From contig CP036432.1 of the NCBI GenBank assembly GCA_007753675.1, positions 7,938,233 through 8,002,232 of the forward strand: DNA of 64,000 nucleotides, given 5' to 3'. Numbering within the stretch: the stretch's first letter is position 1; every line of letters begins with the position of its first letter. This document shows, piece by piece, positions 35,421 to 42,942 of this stretch. The DNA is from Stieleria magnilauensis. GTDB taxonomy: Bacteria; Planctomycetota; Planctomycetia; Pirellulales; Pirellulaceae. A model generated the notes under the pieces. It worked only from the letters and a program-made list of their open reading frames with translations. It did not search any database and was not told the DNA's origin. Both the position numbers and the translations under genes were made by a program.

Positions 35421-35795
35421 TTAAATCCCCAACCCACTAACATCGTGCACGTCAAATGCTCGAATCATGCACGATCCGTGCCCGACTCGCACCCACGCAT
35501 CGCGTGATAATTTTTCGTAGCCAAACAAACGCCCGTCGGCATACCGCCGGCGTACTGTATCTGCGTTGCATCCGATCTCGTCGGCCAATTGTTCGGTCGT
35601 CATGACCGCCGGTGTCGGTTCGACCGGATCGGCAATCATGACCGATACGTTACCGACGCTTTGTGTTTGATGCACCGTCGGCGAAACCGATGCGTGACGT
35701 CTGTCCCACGTGATCAACACCAGGATTCCGATCGTCGTCGCCAAAAAGACACCGCAATTGGCAAACCACGCGATAATCTTTTCATTGGTCGTCAT
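35421..35795 (-). CDS. Membrane-anchored HTH protein
   Basis: A 124-aa protein. Residues 6-28 form a membrane helix (WFANCGVFLATTIGILVLITW). After a Pro-rich linker comes an excisionase/MerR-like helix-turn-helix (MTTEQLADEIGCNADTVRRRYADGRLFG). A DNA-binding domain behind a membrane anchor is odd for a phage late-region gene. Start ATG 35795 was chosen over a longer reading because it opens directly with the hydrophobic region and overlaps the upstream gene by only 14 bp. Confidence 0.6.
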   Translation of the reverse strand: MTTNEKIIAWFANCGVFLATTIGILVLITWDRRHASVSPTVHQTQSVGNVSVMIADPVEPTPAVMTTEQLADEIGCNADTVRRRYADGRLFGYEKLSRDAWVRVGHGSCMIRAFDVHDVSGLGI

Positions 35796-36009
35796 CGTTG
35801 GTCTCTTCGAGAGTTTCGACTTGTTGACGTAGTTTTTTGTTCTCGCCTCGCAATTCGTCATTCCGTTTCAGAACGGCCCAAAAGACACGGACGAAAAAGA
35901 TCCACATCGAGCCGATCGCAACGTATGTTGCGGCTAAGACGGTTTTGACAAATCCCAATTCTGACGGATCATTGTTTTGCCCCAGCATTTCATCGTTTCG
36001 CCTCGACAC
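35782..36009 (-). CDS. Small membrane protein with coiled coil (75 aa)
   Basis: One membrane span (VLAATYVAIGSMWIFFVRVFW) followed by a charged coiled coil (LKRNDELRGENKKLRQQVETLEE). The topology suits an inner-membrane spanin or holin accessory. GTG 36009 opens the frame; ATG 35988 is a shorter alternative. The 95 bp upstream of it hold no clear gene. Confidence 0.55.
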   Translation of the reverse strand: MSRRNDEMLGQNNDPSELGFVKTVLAATYVAIGSMWIFFVRVFWAVLKRNDELRGENKKLRQQVETLEETNDDDQ

Positions 36010-36104
36010 GGTGAATCATGTTGTAGTTTTCAGTAGCCGCAGGATGTCATCCGCATCATGCGGTTAGGCTCGGCCGATTGTGTCAGCTTTCGGTCGAGCC
36101 GCTT

Positions 36105-36323
36105 CTACTTCTCCGACGTGGACCGCTCCGGTACGAGACGTTCGATCAACGACACATGCCGCTCGATCGCCGCGCTGTACTCCGCACGCATCGCCGCGCG
36201 TTCGACCTGTGCGTCATTCAGAACGACGTAAAGCAACGCAAACGCCAGCCCGCCAAACCCAAGCGGCTGAACCAGTTTGACCCACCACGGGCCGACGGGC
36301 TGTTGTTGATCGTCTTCGTTCAT
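36105..36323 (-). CDS. Small membrane protein, holin-like (72 aa)
   Basis: One hydrophobic span (GFGGLAFALLYVVLN) with an amphipathic, Arg/Glu-rich tail (ERAAMRAEYSAAIERHVSLIERLVPER). Such single-span proteins are common in lysis cassettes. ATG 36323 overlaps the previous stop (ATGA). Confidence 0.5.
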   Translation of the reverse strand: MNEDDQQQPVGPWWVKLVQPLGFGGLAFALLYVVLNDAQVERAAMRAEYSAAIERHVSLIERLVPERSTSEK

Positions 36324-36592
36324 TTATCCAGGTCGAGTACGGCTTGCGGGCCACCGACGGCGAACGCTCGCAGTTCGTCATCCGTTGCGCTTTGGATCTC
36401 GTCGATTACTTCCCGACGAGCTTCGCGAAGTTCATCCCCGGCCAAGCCGGCTTTCCGCAACGCTTGCGTCACGCGGACGCGAACAGCAAACGGTCGACGT
36501 CTGATTGCAGCGACGCGAGCTTCTTCCGTGTCGCCACATGAATCGAGCCATTTGTACAACAGGTCAAAAACCAGATCCCAAGGGATATTCAT
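36320..36592 (-). CDS. Hypothetical protein (90 aa)
   Basis: Helical, charged protein (RRPFAVRVRVTQALRKAGLAGDELREARREVIDEI) with no membrane span. Overlaps the following small membrane-protein gene. Function unknown. Confidence 0.5.
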   Translation of the reverse strand: MNIPWDLVFDLLYKWLDSCGDTEEARVAAIRRRPFAVRVRVTQALRKAGLAGDELREARREVIDEIQSATDDELRAFAVGGPQAVLDLDK

Positions 36593-36598
36593 TGAGTT

Positions 36599-37504
36599 TT
36601 ACCTACCAAAAAGGAGTTTTCTGCCGGGGAACCAAATGGTGTTGCGTTGTTGTGACGCAGCGGGTTGCTGCGATGGGCTGCGGATCGGGCATTGTCCGTC
36701 CGGGCAGTATTCGTCGGACGCTTCGCCATCGAATGACAATTTCAGAGACGCCGTCGCGGACGGACTGACGCGAGCAGCCGCCGGCGCGGACGTGTAGGGA
36801 TTAATCGCTAAGCTGGAATGATTGAGGTTGTGAAGATTCCACAACCAATTCCAGTTCAACCCTTCCAGTTGCGATCGCTGATAGACGTACCGATGATCGT
36901 CTTCCGGTGTGGTCAAATGGAGCTTTGCCCACGAAGGCGTCTTGGGGCTCATGTCCGCGTAGAGATTACCGTCGTAGCGTGCTTTGATTTCGCGTTTCAA
37001 CTCGTCGGGCGTCTTGAGCCGCCGGCCAAAGGACACTACCGGCTTTGAGACGGAAGCATTCCCATCACTGACAACATGCTCAACTTTCGCCGGCGAAACG
37101 ACTTTGATATTTCCTTGTTCAGCACGCGTGGATTGCTGGTCGATGATGATTCGGACGACAGTTTCGCCGGGGCTTTGGTTTTCACCGGCTCCTTTCTCAT
37201 TGTCTCCAATCGCCGATTGAATTCCTTTCGCTTCCGTTTGGATGCTTTCAAGTTCTTCAATACGTTGCTGCAGCTGGAAGATTCGTTTGGCATTAGGGTC
37301 GTCCTTTGGTGGATCGCAAGACTTCGGTGCTTCGAGAATCTTGACTCGAGTATCGAGGTCGCAAATCTGTTGATCGTGCTCATTGACCCTTTCGGTCAAT
37401 AATTGAAGCGGTGCCGGCGTGTACGTGTCGGCGGCAACCGATGGAAGGGTGAGTAGCAGCAGGACGACGATCGCCAGTGCTGCGATTGTTTTTTGGTTTC
37501 TCAT
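36599..37504 (-). CDS. Exported coiled-coil phage protein
   Basis: A 301-aa protein from ATG 37504. A strong signal peptide (TIAALAIVVLLLLTLPSVAAD) is followed by a coiled coil (about 30-110, ending QRIEELESIQTE), a beta segment and a Pro/Ser/Gln-rich C-terminus with a CPDGQC pair. The layout resembles an outer spanin-like or envelope-bridging protein, but no family is recognised. Confidence 0.55.
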   Translation of the reverse strand: MRNQKTIAALAIVVLLLLTLPSVAADTYTPAPLQLLTERVNEHDQQICDLDTRVKILEAPKSCDPPKDDPNAKRIFQLQQRIEELESIQTEAKGIQSAIGDNEKGAGENQSPGETVVRIIIDQQSTRAEQGNIKVVSPAKVEHVVSDGNASVSKPVVSFGRRLKTPDELKREIKARYDGNLYADMSPKTPSWAKLHLTTPEDDHRYVYQRSQLEGLNWNWLWNLHNLNHSSLAINPYTSAPAAARVSPSATASLKLSFDGEASDEYCPDGQCPIRSPSQQPAASQQRNTIWFPGRKLLFGR

Positions 37505-37508
37505 TTCG

Positions 37509-37640
37509 CTATCGGGAATCGAGGTACAGGACGAATACGATGATTGGGAGTGCAAGCAAGTAAACTCCGACCGCAAACGTGAATCCGACGAATGGCAGTG
37601 AAAACAGATCATTGATCAGCTTGTAGAATGCATCGCTCAT
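37509..37640 (-). CDS. Very small membrane protein, holin candidate (43 aa)
   Basis: Short gene between two others. The ATG at 37640 overlaps the matrixin stop (ATGA). The product is almost wholly one membrane segment (SLPFVGFTFAVGVYLLALPII then VFVLYLDSR), perhaps a hairpin. Coupling to the protease gene suggests a pinholin or release partner. Confidence 0.5.
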   Translation of the reverse strand: MSDAFYKLINDLFSLPFVGFTFAVGVYLLALPIIVFVLYLDSR

Positions 37641-38587
37641 CACACTTTCGGTTTTCGTGCGAGAATGAATTCACCGAGTGAACGATCGCCGTCGAATGCT
37701 TCGAAGGATCCGCGGAACACCAGCTCGTTCACCGGTACGTCCGGCTCGTCGGGCTCATCCGGCGTGTGTGGCATCGGACGGTATTGATTGTCCAGCGACG
37801 GTGGCGCCGATCCGCTCAGCGAATAACCCAGCCCGCGGGCCTGGCCAAGGTCGGTGTTGTTCGGATACCCGCGCCGGCCGAGCGATTTCGAGTGGATCGA
37901 CGGGTACATGAGTGCCGAACCATCGCGGTTGTGCGGCAATCCCAACGCGTGCCCGATCTCGTGAGACGCGACGGTCGACAGAAAATTGAGCGACCACGTC
38001 CGATCGTTGTCGTAGCGTTGTTCCAGCACCGCGCGACAGTTGGATTGCGCAAGATACGACCACGCGAGCGTCGAACCACCGAGACGACCCAGCCCGGCCC
38101 AAATGTGTGCACCGGTCCGACCACGCTGCACAACCGCCGTCAAATCGCTCAGTGCGTAGTTCCAGTTGTTGATAGCACCGATGAATGCTTTCAACGTGTC
38201 ATCGGATGTCATCCCCGGCGCTTTGTCGAACGCCAAACCGAATTTGATGTTTCGCCGGCAAGCCGTCGGCCAGTTCGCCTCTTGCTTGGCCGACATCGCG
38301 GCCCCAGGAACCTCGAAATCAGGGAACCCACAACGCGGCATCGCAAACAGCCTTTCAGTCGCCGGGCCAATGTCGCCGTCGGCCACGGCTAAACGTCCAT
38401 GCTCTTGAAGCGTCAGTTCGTCCAGCGTTGGCCGCAAGAAATCTTGGTACGATCGCACCGCCGTTGCGAATTCCTTCGACGTCAGCGTGATCTTGTCCAG
38501 GTCGGATTCTTCAATCCCGACGGGCATTTCCGTATTGTGAAAATGCCCTTTCTCCCACAGAAACGACTTCAATTCGGTGCCGTTCAT
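37640..38587 (-). CDS. Matrixin-type zinc metalloprotease with cysteine switch
   Basis: A 315-aa metzincin. The zinc site is HEIGHALGLPH (His209, Glu210, His213, His219) with the Met-turn ALMYP (Met227). Upstream, after a peptidoglycan-binding-like helical prodomain (about 36-82, ending GDIGPATERLF), stands PRCGFPD (residues 84-90). This is the cysteine-switch motif that keeps matrix metalloproteases latent in animals and in bacterial M10 zymogens. There is no signal peptide, so release would depend on holin-type proteins. It lies in a block of membrane and exported proteins. Activity as a lysis or virion-linked protease is inferred. Confidence 0.85.
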   Translation of the reverse strand: MNGTELKSFLWEKGHFHNTEMPVGIEESDLDKITLTSKEFATAVRSYQDFLRPTLDELTLQEHGRLAVADGDIGPATERLFAMPRCGFPDFEVPGAAMSAKQEANWPTACRRNIKFGLAFDKAPGMTSDDTLKAFIGAINNWNYALSDLTAVVQRGRTGAHIWAGLGRLGGSTLAWSYLAQSNCRAVLEQRYDNDRTWSLNFLSTVASHEIGHALGLPHNRDGSALMYPSIHSKSLGRRGYPNNTDLGQARGLGYSLSGSAPPSLDNQYRPMPHTPDEPDEPDVPVNELVFRGSFEAFDGDRSLGEFILARKPKV

Positions 38588-39216
38588 TCACTGGCCTCGT
38601 TGATGATCGAATTGGTTTTTGACACTACGGCCAAAGCCTCGCCGGGCGTGATCGATTCACTTCCACGGGCGGAATACGCTAAGCCGTACCGAACGGCTTC
38701 CAGCGTGTTCGCAATCACGGTCGCGTTGCTCAACCCGCCTTCTTGCATTTTCGCGACCAAGTAATCGCTCAGCTTGCGGCGAAACGGCTGCCAGTTCTCA
38801 TCAATGACGGAATCGGCCGCGGAGTGCAGGACGTGGTAAACGGTTGCCGTGTTGACCTTGCCATCGATCGCGCCGTCGCGGACCGTTTCGAAAACGAGGG
38901 CGTATTTTTGAGCCCCCTTGGGATCGCCGATCGACGCCGACCATTCCGCCGCGTCTGCGGAGATACCCGCCGGCGGTTCGGCCGGCTGCTCGGGATCGGG
39001 CTTGGGCTCATCCGGCGATGTCGGCGGCGTCTCGTCACCGTCGCGCAGATCCACAACCGTCTCGATCCGGACCAGCGACGGAACCCCATCGGTATCCAAG
39101 ACGGTCAGAAAATAGCCCGCGTCGGTGATCGTCAACGGTGGCGGTCCGGCGATGACACCGATCGACCCGACGAGAATGGCCAGCCCCAGCAAAATGTGTT
39201 GCGCAATTCGGTTCAT
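38584..39216 (-). CDS. Exported/anchored phage protein (210 aa)
   Basis: From ATG 39216 (TGATG overlap with the upstream stop). A signal or anchor segment (ILLGLAILVGSIGVIAG) leads to a beta-like part, a Pro/Glu-rich linker (PDEPKPDPEQPAEPPAG) and a helical C-terminal domain. It overlaps the matrixin gene (ATGA) and may be its partner or target-recognition protein. No family recognised. Confidence 0.55.
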   Translation of the reverse strand: MNRIAQHILLGLAILVGSIGVIAGPPPLTITDAGYFLTVLDTDGVPSLVRIETVVDLRDGDETPPTSPDEPKPDPEQPAEPPAGISADAAEWSASIGDPKGAQKYALVFETVRDGAIDGKVNTATVYHVLHSAADSVIDENWQPFRRKLSDYLVAKMQEGGLSNATVIANTLEAVRYGLAYSARGSESITPGEALAVVSKTNSIINEASE

Positions 39217-39473
39217 CAATAGCCCCACGGATAAGGTCGGCTGGACGGCTCGCCATAACGGTCGTATGCATACTCCCGCACACCACGCCGCACTTGCTCC
39301 TGGCGACCGTAGGAAACGAAATCGCTGTGCAGTTGGTACTTGCTCCCGGCGCGGTCGCGGCATGTGTACGTGTCGCCCATGTGAGCCAGACCGCAGAGGG
39401 CGACCGCAATGCACGCAACCACGCAGATCATCGCGATGGTCTGGGCGTCTGATTCGGCTCGGCGGTTTCGCAT
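39216..39473 (-). CDS. Small membrane protein (85 aa)
   Basis: One membrane span (TIAMICVVACIAVALCGLAHM) followed by a short polar domain rich in Tyr and Arg. ATG 39473 was chosen; no good ribosome site is visible, and earlier GTG/TTG codons are possible. The stop overlaps the next start. Confidence 0.45.
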   Translation of the reverse strand: MRNRRAESDAQTIAMICVVACIAVALCGLAHMGDTYTCRDRAGSKYQLHSDFVSYGRQEQVRRGVREYAYDRYGEPSSRPYPWGY

Positions 39474-39568
39474 GGGGGCCACGAGTGCGGGGTTGCTGAT
39501 CAACTCACGCAATAATGGCAAGCCGTTTCTATGCGTCAAACGAGTTTCCGGCCTGGGCGGAATTGGGG

Positions 39569-39868
39569 CTAGTCGGCCTTGATGCCGCGCAACGCAAGGA
39601 TTCGCTCCGTGAGCTGATCTCGCAACTCCGTGGCGGCATTGACATCCAGTCCGACCCATTCAGTCGGGTGAGCAAACCTTATGATGATCGTTCCGTGTCG
39701 ATCATCGTTCGCGATTGCGTATGTCAGTTCTCCGTCGTCATCACAACCAATGCGTCCGTCGGGAAACTTTCGAGAATAGGCCCCTGTCGTCTGTTCGATA
39801 AAACGATCGCGTAATGCACCCTGCTCTCGCAGGATCCTTTCCAAGTCTTGCCCATGATGTGGGTTCAT
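39569..39868 (-). CDS. Hypothetical protein (99 aa)
   Basis: Soluble, from ATG 39868 (MNPHHGQDLERIL). Central beta part (IGCDDDGELTYAIANDDRHGTIIIRFAHP) and a helical C-terminus. No family recognised. A 76-bp GC-rich gap separates it from the upstream gene. Confidence 0.5.
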   Translation of the reverse strand: MNPHHGQDLERILREQGALRDRFIEQTTGAYSRKFPDGRIGCDDDGELTYAIANDDRHGTIIIRFAHPTEWVGLDVNAATELRDQLTERILALRGIKAD

Positions 39869-39944
39869 AACACTAGCTCTCCAAAGCCCCGCCGCGCCCG
39901 CTGCGGCGAGAGGTTCAAAACGCGAGCGGGCCGCGTTGGGTGCG

Positions 39945-40232
39945 CTAGGCAATGATCAGTCGCACTGTTCGTTCGTAAATCTCGATCGCCTTCCGATCAG
40001 CCCTTGCTTCTGCATCGGCAAGCCGGATCTCGGTATCAGCAAGCATCGCAATCTCGCGATCGATGCCGACCTGCGACATGGCGGAAGGATACGGCAGGCT
40101 CCGCTGCCGTATCTCGCTCATCTTTGCCGCAAAGCAATACCCGCAAATGTCGGCGTCTCTCGGGTCTGCGAACCCCGTCTCATCGACGTCAATGCCGCAT
40201 TGCATGCACTTGTATTCCGTGTCGCATCTCAT
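39945..40232 (-). CDS. Small zinc-finger protein (95 aa)
   Basis: CMQCG and CGYC form a likely DksA/TraR-like zinc knuckle, followed by a long charged helix (AEARADRKAIEIYERTVRLI). It resembles small phage zinc proteins of the DksA-like type but lacks a clear signature. ATG 40232 overlaps the upstream stop. Confidence 0.5.
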   Translation of the reverse strand: MRCDTEYKCMQCGIDVDETGFADPRDADICGYCFAAKMSEIRQRSLPYPSAMSQVGIDREIAMLADTEIRLADAEARADRKAIEIYERTVRLIIA

Positions 40233-40504
40233 GGCTCCCACTCCTCAAAAACCTCAACCCCGCCCCTGCCCGGATACGCAACACGCGTGCCCACGTAAGA
40301 CAGCGGCCTCGCTTGATCGTCAACCATCCGAATGTCACCCTCCTCTTCCAGCACGCTGACGATCTCGTACAGCGCCGAAAAGCAAACGTCGTGCTCGGTC
40401 CCTCGTATCGCCGCCGCGATTTGCTGGATCGTCATCGGCCCGCGACTGTCGACGATGCGACGGATGCGGATTGATCGGCGTTCGGCCATCCTTGGTTTTG
40501 TCAT
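40229..40504 (-). CDS. Small winged-helix-like protein (91 aa)
   Basis: From ATG 40504, 1 nt after the upstream stop. MTIQQIAAAIRGTEHDVCFSALYEIVSVLEEEGDI reads as a winged-helix DNA-binding domain, after a basic N-terminus (RRSIRIRRIV). It may be a regulator in the mid-operon region. Confidence 0.5.
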   Translation of the reverse strand: MTKPRMAERRSIRIRRIVDSRGPMTIQQIAAAIRGTEHDVCFSALYEIVSVLEEEGDIRMVDDQARPLSYVGTRVAYPGRGGVEVFEEWEP

Positions 40505-40505
40505 G

Positions 40506-40733
40506 TCAAAACCACTCCGGCGTGTCGCGGCTGTATTCATCTTTCTTGATGACCTTCTCTTCCAAGCACTTCTCGCAAAAGAAACGATCGACTCGCACAA
40601 AGTGCGTTTGGTATCCGCCGCCGTAGCAGTCCTTTTTCTTCGTGTCGAGATGCACGAAGCGATGCTCGCACGGCGGTGGTGGCGGAAGCTCTGACGGCTT
40701 CGGCACTGTCGGTCCCTTATAGTTTTCACTCAT
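40506..40733 (-). CDS. Hypothetical Cys/His protein (75 aa)
   Basis: ATG 40733 overlaps the previous stop (ATGA). Pro-rich N-terminus, then CEHRF and FFCEKCLEEK, suggesting zinc binding. No family recognised. Confidence 0.45.
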   Translation of the reverse strand: MSENYKGPTVPKPSELPPPPPCEHRFVHLDTKKKDCYGGGYQTHFVRVDRFFCEKCLEEKVIKKDEYSRDTPEWF

Positions 40734-40930
40734 CACTCCCCATCCTCCAAAACATCACTGCACGCCAAACACACCACCACCTCGGTCGGCAACCATTGCC
40801 CCGAGTCGTTGACACAGAAGAACATCCGCGTCATCTGCAAATAGCACCGGTCGCCGCAGCCGCAGCACTCGCTGCCGTCCGGGTCGTCTTGGTCCCAGCG
40901 GAAGTCGACGTGCACCGTTAGTGTCGCCAT
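40733..40930 (-). CDS. Hypothetical Cys-rich protein (65 aa)
   Basis: Begins MATLTVHVDFRWDQD; contains CCGCGDRC and CLAC, so probably a small zinc protein. Overlaps at both ends as ATGA. Confidence 0.45.
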   Translation of the reverse strand: MATLTVHVDFRWDQDDPDGSECCGCGDRCYLQMTRMFFCVNDSGQWLPTEVVVCLACSDVLEDGE

Positions 40931-41283
40931 CACTCCCAATCCCTCCGAAACTCCGGGTAACGTTTCCGATCTTCCGCCTCTGGATCCCCAACGGTCCAGG
41001 TCTCAATCACACAATCACTCGTCACACGCCACCGCTTGCCGTCATGGTTGACGATCACGCTATGACGTTCGCCGCAGCACACGGGCCGCTGTTGCTTGTC
41101 TCGCAGCATCACGTAGCCGTAGCTGATGAACCGCCGCGAGTACGGCGACCATCGCCAGAAAATTAGCTGCGTGAACACGAGCGTGCCGTCTGGCCTGTGG
41201 CAGTGGTTCACGTCGATTCTGTCGAAATGGATCGACGGGGTTTCGCACGGGATGGTCAGGGCGAGGAGGAGGAGGATGGTCAT
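40930..41283 (-). CDS. Hypothetical protein, possibly exported (117 aa)
   Basis: Starts MTILLLLALTIPC, a short hydrophobic leader that could be a signal peptide, then a basic beta-rich domain. Coupled to both neighbours. No family recognised. Confidence 0.45.
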   Translation of the reverse strand: MTILLLLALTIPCETPSIHFDRIDVNHCHRPDGTLVFTQLIFWRWSPYSRRFISYGYVMLRDKQQRPVCCGERHSVIVNHDGKRWRVTSDCVIETWTVGDPEAEDRKRYPEFRRDWE

Positions 41284-41486
41284 TGGTTGGCCTCCTTTTT
41301 GGCTAAATGCTCTATCACAATGTCCGCGACGACGATCAGGTGCATGTCGCCAAGCTGGGAAAAGTCAAAGCCAGCGATTGCGTCAAGGGCCGCCTGCCTC
41401 AACCCCTCTCGTCCAAGCGGTCCCTGCCTCCGTTCACTTGCCCACTCCACGAAGCTGGCGGGCTGCTTTTGGGGGTCTTGGCTCAT
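41280..41486 (-). CDS. Hypothetical protein (68 aa)
   Basis: Small helical acidic-basic protein (GLRQAALDAIAGFDFSQLGD). ATGA overlaps on both sides. Function unknown. Confidence 0.45.
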   Translation of the reverse strand: MSQDPQKQPASFVEWASERRQGPLGREGLRQAALDAIAGFDFSQLGDMHLIVVADIVIEHLAKKEANQ

Positions 41487-41767
41487 TGGTTAGCCTCATC
41501 CAATCGAATCCCAATACACGCAGCCGTCCCTGGCTCGCCATAACACGCAATCCAATCCTTGGACCGCATCCAACGCCGTTGAAAACTTACGATCACGCCC
41601 GTGCGTCGATGCTTCTTGCCGTAGCCTTTACTCAGCGTCACACGCCGACCGACGCGACACGTTTGCTCGTTCCACCGTTTGCCGTGCTTGCGGTATTCGA
41701 CCGTTTTGCTGCCGTCGCAGAATGCGTCGTAGTATTCGGTTTTCAGGGGGATGAATAGGCTGGTCAT
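41483..41767 (-). CDS. ASCH-like domain protein (94 aa)
   Basis: FIPLKTEYYDAFCDGSKTVEYRKHGKRW is the typical opening of ASCH/PUA-like domains, which bind RNA or modified nucleotides, followed by VGRRVTLSKGYG and TGVIVSF strands. Common among phage small genes; the exact role is unknown. Confidence 0.65.
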   Translation of the reverse strand: MTSLFIPLKTEYYDAFCDGSKTVEYRKHGKRWNEQTCRVGRRVTLSKGYGKKHRRTGVIVSFQRRWMRSKDWIACYGEPGTAACIGIRLDEANQ

Positions 41768-42012
41768 TGCTTCGCCTCCAACTCCCTCATTGCCGCATCA
41801 AAATCAAAGTCATCCCATTGGTGGATCCACTCAATCGCACACTTGCGACAGTAGCAGTCCCATTCGTCGTATTCGTAGCTGGTCTTCCGATACCAGCCGC
41901 GACTGCCGTTGCATGTGCTTTCGCAGGTTCCGCAGGTGGCGTCGTAGGAGTCGCTGTTGCCCTGGATGAAACCGTTTCGCCTTAGGTCTTCTGTGTCGCT
42001 TGCTCTGCTCAT
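41764..42012 (-). CDS. Cys-rich hypothetical protein (82 aa)
   Basis: Six cysteines in CGTCESTC and CYCRKC, probably two zinc sites. Asp/Trp-rich C-terminus. Overlaps both neighbours. No family recognised. Confidence 0.45.
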   Translation of the reverse strand: MSRASDTEDLRRNGFIQGNSDSYDATCGTCESTCNGSRGWYRKTSYEYDEWDCYCRKCAIEWIHQWDDFDFDAAMRELEAKQ

Positions 42013-42218
42013 TGCTTCGCCTCCGCATCACGAATCCGCCGAGCCTCTCGCAGCACATCGACCAGTTCGCTGTGCCCGTCGTCACGAATGCCGAAGTCGT
42101 AAAGCTTGTCCGCCACAAACTGGGCAAACTCTTCCAGCGGGCTGACCGGATCGGACAGCTTCACATGCCCGCACGCACGCTCCCAGTACAGGTCCGCAAA
42201 TGTTTTCTTTTCACTCAC
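42009..42218 (-). CDS. Hypothetical protein (69 aa)
   Basis: Charged helical protein (PLEEFAQFVADKLYDFGI). Overlaps both neighbours as ATGA. Function unknown. Confidence 0.45.
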   Translation of the reverse strand: MSEKKTFADLYWERACGHVKLSDPVSPLEEFAQFVADKLYDFGIRDDGHSELVDVLREARRIRDAEAKQ

Positions 42219-42409
42219 TCTTCAATCCTCACTTTGTCTTCATCAACCAAAACAACCGTCTCTCCAATAACGCCATAGATCCAGCCGCAAAACTGGTCCC
42301 TGTATTCGATCTCGACCTCTTCCCGCGACGTGTGCCGGCGATACGGAGAGCAGTCGTCGTCCTTGGCGATCTTGCAGACAGTGCCGGCGGGGATGATGTA
42401 GCGGGTCAT
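42215..42409 (-). CDS. Hypothetical protein (64 aa)
   Basis: From ATG 42409, overlapping the stop of the replication-partner gene. Small beta protein (MTRYIIPAGTVCKIAKDDD, GETVVLVDEDKVRI). Function unknown. Confidence 0.45.
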   Translation of the reverse strand: MTRYIIPAGTVCKIAKDDDCSPYRRHTSREEVEIEYRDQFCGWIYGVIGETVVLVDEDKVRIEE

Positions 42410-42942
42410 TTCCAAAAATCCACCATCGACTTCTGGTCTGTCTGCGGCACCGTCGGCCAGCACAACTCGACATTGCCCTGTTTGTGGTATCGGTGGATCA
42501 CCTCCATCGCCGTCGCGTTCTCCGCTTCGCTCACATGCCCCGCACGCAACGCCGAACCCCACGCTGCCGCGCACTTGATCGACGGGCCGAATCGCCACGA
42601 CATGCTTTTGAGCGATGAGTCCGCCGGCGGTTTCGCTTGGTCTCGCAACTGTTCGGTGTTTCGCTGCTCGATGCGTCGCGCCGCTTCAACGCCGCCCCAT
42701 GTGCGAAGCAGGTTTCCGAGTCGGTCGAACTCGTAGTTCTTCGGCATCTCAACGCGACCGTCTAGGATCTCATCCGCAGCAACGCGAACGTCTGACGGCT
42801 CCAGGCTTGAAAGCTGCCGGAGCCACGCATCACGCATGCCCTTTTTTTGCGTGTCGGTCAGGTTGTCGTACCACTTCGCGAACGACGGGTATGACCTGCC
42901 AATCGACTCGACGATCGGCCCCAGGTCTGATTCAGCTACCAT
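42406..42942 (-). CDS. Replication-associated protein (helicase-loader-like position)
   Basis: A 178-aa helical protein right after the DnaT/O-like gene and overlapping it by 7 bp. It has KWYDNLTDTQKKGMRDAWLRQLSSLEPSDVRVAADEIL, a pattern shared with replicative helicase loader or organiser partners. No P-loop is visible. A role with the upstream replication protein is inferred. Confidence 0.5.
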   Translation of the reverse strand: MVAESDLGPIVESIGRSYPSFAKWYDNLTDTQKKGMRDAWLRQLSSLEPSDVRVAADEILDGRVEMPKNYEFDRLGNLLRTWGGVEAARRIEQRNTEQLRDQAKPPADSSLKSMSWRFGPSIKCAAAWGSALRAGHVSEAENATAMEVIHRYHKQGNVELCWPTVPQTDQKSMVDFWK

